NCBI GenBank assembly: GCA_900548185.1
Contig: URJJ01000051.1
Span: 1 to 14,068, forward strand
Direction: 5' to 3'
DNA length: 14,068 nucleotides
Origin: an uncultured Opitutales bacterium
GTDB taxonomy: Bacteria; Verrucomicrobiota; Verrucomicrobiia; Opitutales; Intestinicryptomonadaceae
In this document: positions 11,790-14,068 of the stretch, in pieces
Layout of the letters: each line of letters starts with the position of its first letter
Numbering within the stretch: position 1 is the first letter of the stretch
Notes under the pieces: generated by a model
Databases searched by the model: none
Told to the model about the DNA's origin: nothing
The model's input: the letters and a program-made list of their open reading frames with translations, nothing else
Made by a program: the position numbers and the translations under genes

Positions 11790-14068
11790 TTAGACGTCGA
11801 GGTATGATGCGTTGAGGGCGTTGTCCTCGATGAACGCGCGGCGGATTGGAACGTCCTCGCCCATGAGCATGGCGAAAGTCGAATCCGCGAGTGCGGCGTC
11901 CTCTATCGAGACGCGCAGGAGGGTGCGCTTGTCGGGGTCCATCGTCGTCTCGTAGAGCTGTTCCGGGTTCATTTCGCCGAGGCCCTTGTAGCGCTGTATC
12001 GTCATGCCCCTGCGGCCGAGCTCGCGTATTTTTGCGACCATTTCAAGGGCCGTAAATATCGGCGCCTCCACCGAAACCGAGCCGTCGGAAGCCTTTTCGA
12101 CCAGCTTGAAGCGCGGCTTCTGCGACGGCGCGTAGGAGTCGCGCGCAAACCCGATTTTCTCAAGCTCGCCCAGCACCTTTTCCATCTGGGGGGCCTCGTA
12201 GATTTCATACACGCGTATGCGCTGCTGCACCTTGTTGCCGTTCTCGTCGATGACTTCGCGGACGGTGTGGGCGCTGAACATGTCCTCGGCGTTGTCGAAT
12301 TCGACGAAGAACTTGGAGCGGTCCTCCTCGTCGAAGAGGAAGCGGAAGCTCTCCTTGTTGCCGAGGCGTATGCGCGCCACGTAGCGCGGCAGGACGCCGT
12401 CCCTGGCGGCGTTGACGTAGGAGGCAAAGTTGCAGCCGTAGCGGGTGACGCCGCCGCTTAAAACCTCAAGGCGGGAGAGGAGCTCCACAATCCTGTCAAC
12501 CTTTGCGGGCGGGAATTCCGCGCCGTCTGAGAGGCGCACGAGCGTCAGGTTTTCGGAGCCGAGCTCTATCAGAATCCTGTTCATCTCGGCGTCGTTCATG
12601 ACGTAGCGCTCGCTCTTGCGGCGCTTTATCCTGTAAAGCGGCGGCTGGGCGATATAGACGTAGCCGCTTTCGATGAGGCCGCGCATCTGGCGGAAGAAAA
12701 ACGTGAGAAGGAGGGTGCGTATGTGGGAGCCGTCCACGTCGGCGTCCGTCATTATGACAATCTTGTGGTAGCGGGATTTGGAGGCGTCGAACGCGCCCTC
12801 GCCGTCCTCGCCGATGCCGGTGCCGCAGGCTGTTATTATGGTGCGTATTTCGTTGTTGTTTAGCACTTTGTCAAGGCGAGCCTTCTCCACGTTTATCACC
12901 TTGCCTCGCAGCGGAAGTATGGCCTGGTAGCGCCTGTCCCTGCCCTGCTTTGCAGACCCGCCTGCGGAGTCGCCCTCGACGAGGTAAAGCTCGCAGAGGG
13001 ACGGGTCCTTTTCGGAACAGTCCGCGAGCTTTCCGGGCAGCCCCCCCGCGCTTATCGCCGTCTTTCTGACAGTCTCGCGCGCCTTCCTCGCGGCTTCGCG
13101 GGCGCGGGCGGCGTTGAGGGTCTTTTCGATTATCTTCTTTGCCATCTGCGGGTTCGTTTCAAAGTAGTACTTCAAATTTTCGCCCACGATTTTCTGCACG
13201 ATGCCGTCCACCTCGGAGTTGGAGAGCTTCGTCTTGGTCTGGCCCTCGAAGCGCGGCTCGGGAACCTTGACGGAAATGACGGCCGTAAGCCCCTCGCGGA
13301 CGTCGTCGCCGGAGATGGATATGTTCTTGTCCTTCTTCTCGTTTATAAGCCCGTTAGCCTTGGCGTAGGTGTTGACAACGCGCGTGAGGGCCGTGCGGAA
13401 GCCGCTGAGGTGGGTTCCGCCTTCGACGTTGAAAATCGAATTCGCGTAGGCGTAAATCTGGTCGGCGTAGGAGTCGTTGTACTGGAGGGCGATGTCCACG
13501 ATTATCTTGCCGCCGGAGGGCGCTTCGGCGTCGCCTGAAAACGCGATGACCTTCGGGTTTACGACGTTCTTTGCCTTGTTGAGGAATGAAACGTACTCGG
13601 CGATGCCGTCCTTGAAGCAGAACTCCTCGTCCTTGTTTATGCGCTCGTCGATGAGGATTATGCGAACGCCCGGGTTGAGAAACGCGAGCTCCCTCAGGCG
13701 CTTGGCCAGTATCTCGTGCTTGAACTCCCTGGTCTCCTCGAAGATTTCCGGGTCGGGCAGGAAGGTTATTTTCGTGCCGGTTGTCTTTGTTGCGCCGACA
13801 ACTTCCATCTTGCGCGTGGTCTTGCCGCGGGAAAATTCCATGCGGTATATCTGCCCGTTCTTGCGCACGTCGACCGAGAAAAATTCGCTGACCGCGTTCA
13901 CGCACTTGGCGCCCACGCCGTGAAGGCCGCCCGAAACCTGGTAGGCCCCCTTGCCGAACTTGCCGCCGGCGTGGAGGTTTGTCATGACAAGCTCGAGGGC
14001 CGGGATTTTGTATTTGGGGTGTATGTCCACGGGGATGCCGCGGCCGTTGTCCTCAACGGAGCAGGAGC
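11790..14068 (-). CDS. gyrB: DNA gyrase subunit B (5' end cut by window edge)
   Basis: 758 residues are visible; about the first 65-70 are outside the window, judged against E. coli GyrB. The fragment enters at VEDNGRGIPV, whose Asp matches the ATP-site Asp73 of E. coli. The GHKL glycine motif QVSGGLHGVG follows, then GGTHLSGFRTALTR of the transducer domain. The TOPRIM motifs are EGDSAGGSAKQGR (about 364-376 of the visible part) and MTDADVDGSHIRT (about 440), which bind the catalytic metal. The QRYKGLGEMNPEQLYETTMDP block lies near the C-terminus. A stretch of roughly 190 residues between TOPRIM and this block makes it the long, Gram-negative-type GyrB. It is the ATPase subunit and the first gene of a gyrB-gyrA operon. 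A GTG at 14030 could be mistaken for a start, but homology continues upstream to the edge. Confidence 0.98.
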   Translation of the reverse strand, partial: SCSVEDNGRGIPVDIHPKYKIPALELVMTNLHAGGKFGKGAYQVSGGLHGVGAKCVNAVSEFFSVDVRKNGQIYRMEFSRGKTTRKMEVVGATKTTGTKITFLPDPEIFEETREFKHEILAKRLRELAFLNPGVRIILIDERINKDEEFCFKDGIAEYVSFLNKAKNVVNPKVIAFSGDAEAPSGGKIIVDIALQYNDSYADQIYAYANSIFNVEGGTHLSGFRTALTRVVNTYAKANGLINEKKDKNISISGDDVREGLTAVISVKVPEPRFEGQTKTKLSNSEVDGIVQKIVGENLKYYFETNPQMAKKIIEKTLNAARAREAARKARETVRKTAISAGGLPGKLADCSEKDPSLCELYLVEGDSAGGSAKQGRDRRYQAILPLRGKVINVEKARLDKVLNNNEIRTIITACGTGIGEDGEGAFDASKSRYHKIVIMTDADVDGSHIRTLLLTFFFRQMRGLIESGYVYIAQPPLYRIKRRKSERYVMNDAEMNRILIELGSENLTLVRLSDGAEFPPAKVDRIVELLSRLEVLSGGVTRYGCNFASYVNAARDGVLPRYVARIRLGNKESFRFLFDEEDRSKFFVEFDNAEDMFSAHTVREVIDENGNKVQQRIRVYEIYEAPQMEKVLGELEKIGFARDSYAPSQKPRFKLVEKASDGSVSVEAPIFTALEMVAKIRELGRRGMTIQRYKGLGEMNPEQLYETTMDPDKRTLLRVSIEDAALADSTFAMLMGEDVPIRRAFIEDNALNASYLDV

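Noticed and set aside
9543..11807. A 754-codon open frame on the plus strand antisense to all of gyrA
   Set aside because: gyrA is certain on the other strand. The antisense product is Val/Ala/Leu/His-rich with no family resemblance, and GC-biased codon use opens long antisense frames. Similar shadows lie opposite the dehydratase (5146-6438) and the aminotransferase (6819-8027).
11790..14030. GyrB starting at the GTG at 14030
   Set aside because: The frame continues to the window edge with the conserved VEDNGRGIP ATP-binding motif, so the GTG is an internal Val codon.

Overview
The window is a GC-rich bacterial chromosomal segment with dense, mostly single-strand gene blocks. The genes are intact and look like core housekeeping and envelope functions. 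I see no insertion sequence, prophage, CRISPR array, tRNA or rRNA. A long Gram-negative-type GyrB, an ExbB/ExbD channel, a polyprenyl-phosphate sugar-modification set, a secreted EF-hand protein with an Arg/Gly-rich tail, and few Shine-Dalgarno sequences would fit a Verrucomicrobiota-type organism (Opitutales-like). That placement is an inference from gene content only; a phylogeny of gyrA/gyrB would settle it.

Layout, left to right. (1) 1-1340, minus: leuD, exbB and exbD (truncated by the window edge), separated by one base at each junction, so they read as one translationally coupled operon joining leucine biosynthesis to a proton-driven envelope motor. (2) 1341-1853: non-coding, with a hairpin and a strong intrinsic terminator for the next gene. 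(3) 1854-2507, minus: a secreted EF-hand protein. (4) 2735-4026, plus: a RelE/ParE-fold protein overlapping pssA (phosphatidylserine synthase) by an ATGA junction, with no antitoxin beside it. (5) 4027-4707: a 681-base convergent gap with hairpins and a palindrome but no gene that I can support. (6) 4708-8655, minus: a three-gene set (in transcription order phosphoglycosyl transferase, DegT-family aminotransferase, membrane nucleotide-sugar 4,6-dehydratase) that matches the start of a bacillosamine-type or related amino-sugar glycan pathway but lacks an acetyltransferase. The starts of the second and third genes are preceded by related A/T-rich elements, each containing an out-of-frame mini-ORF. 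(7) 8656-9221: non-coding leader of that operon. (8) 9222-14068, minus: gyrB (5' end cut by the window edge) then gyrA, closed by a textbook intrinsic terminator.

No part of the window is clearly an undescribed system. The best candidates for a second look are the coupled RelE-like/pssA pair, the shared pre-start element and mini-ORFs in the sugar operon, and the leuD-exbB-exbD operon.
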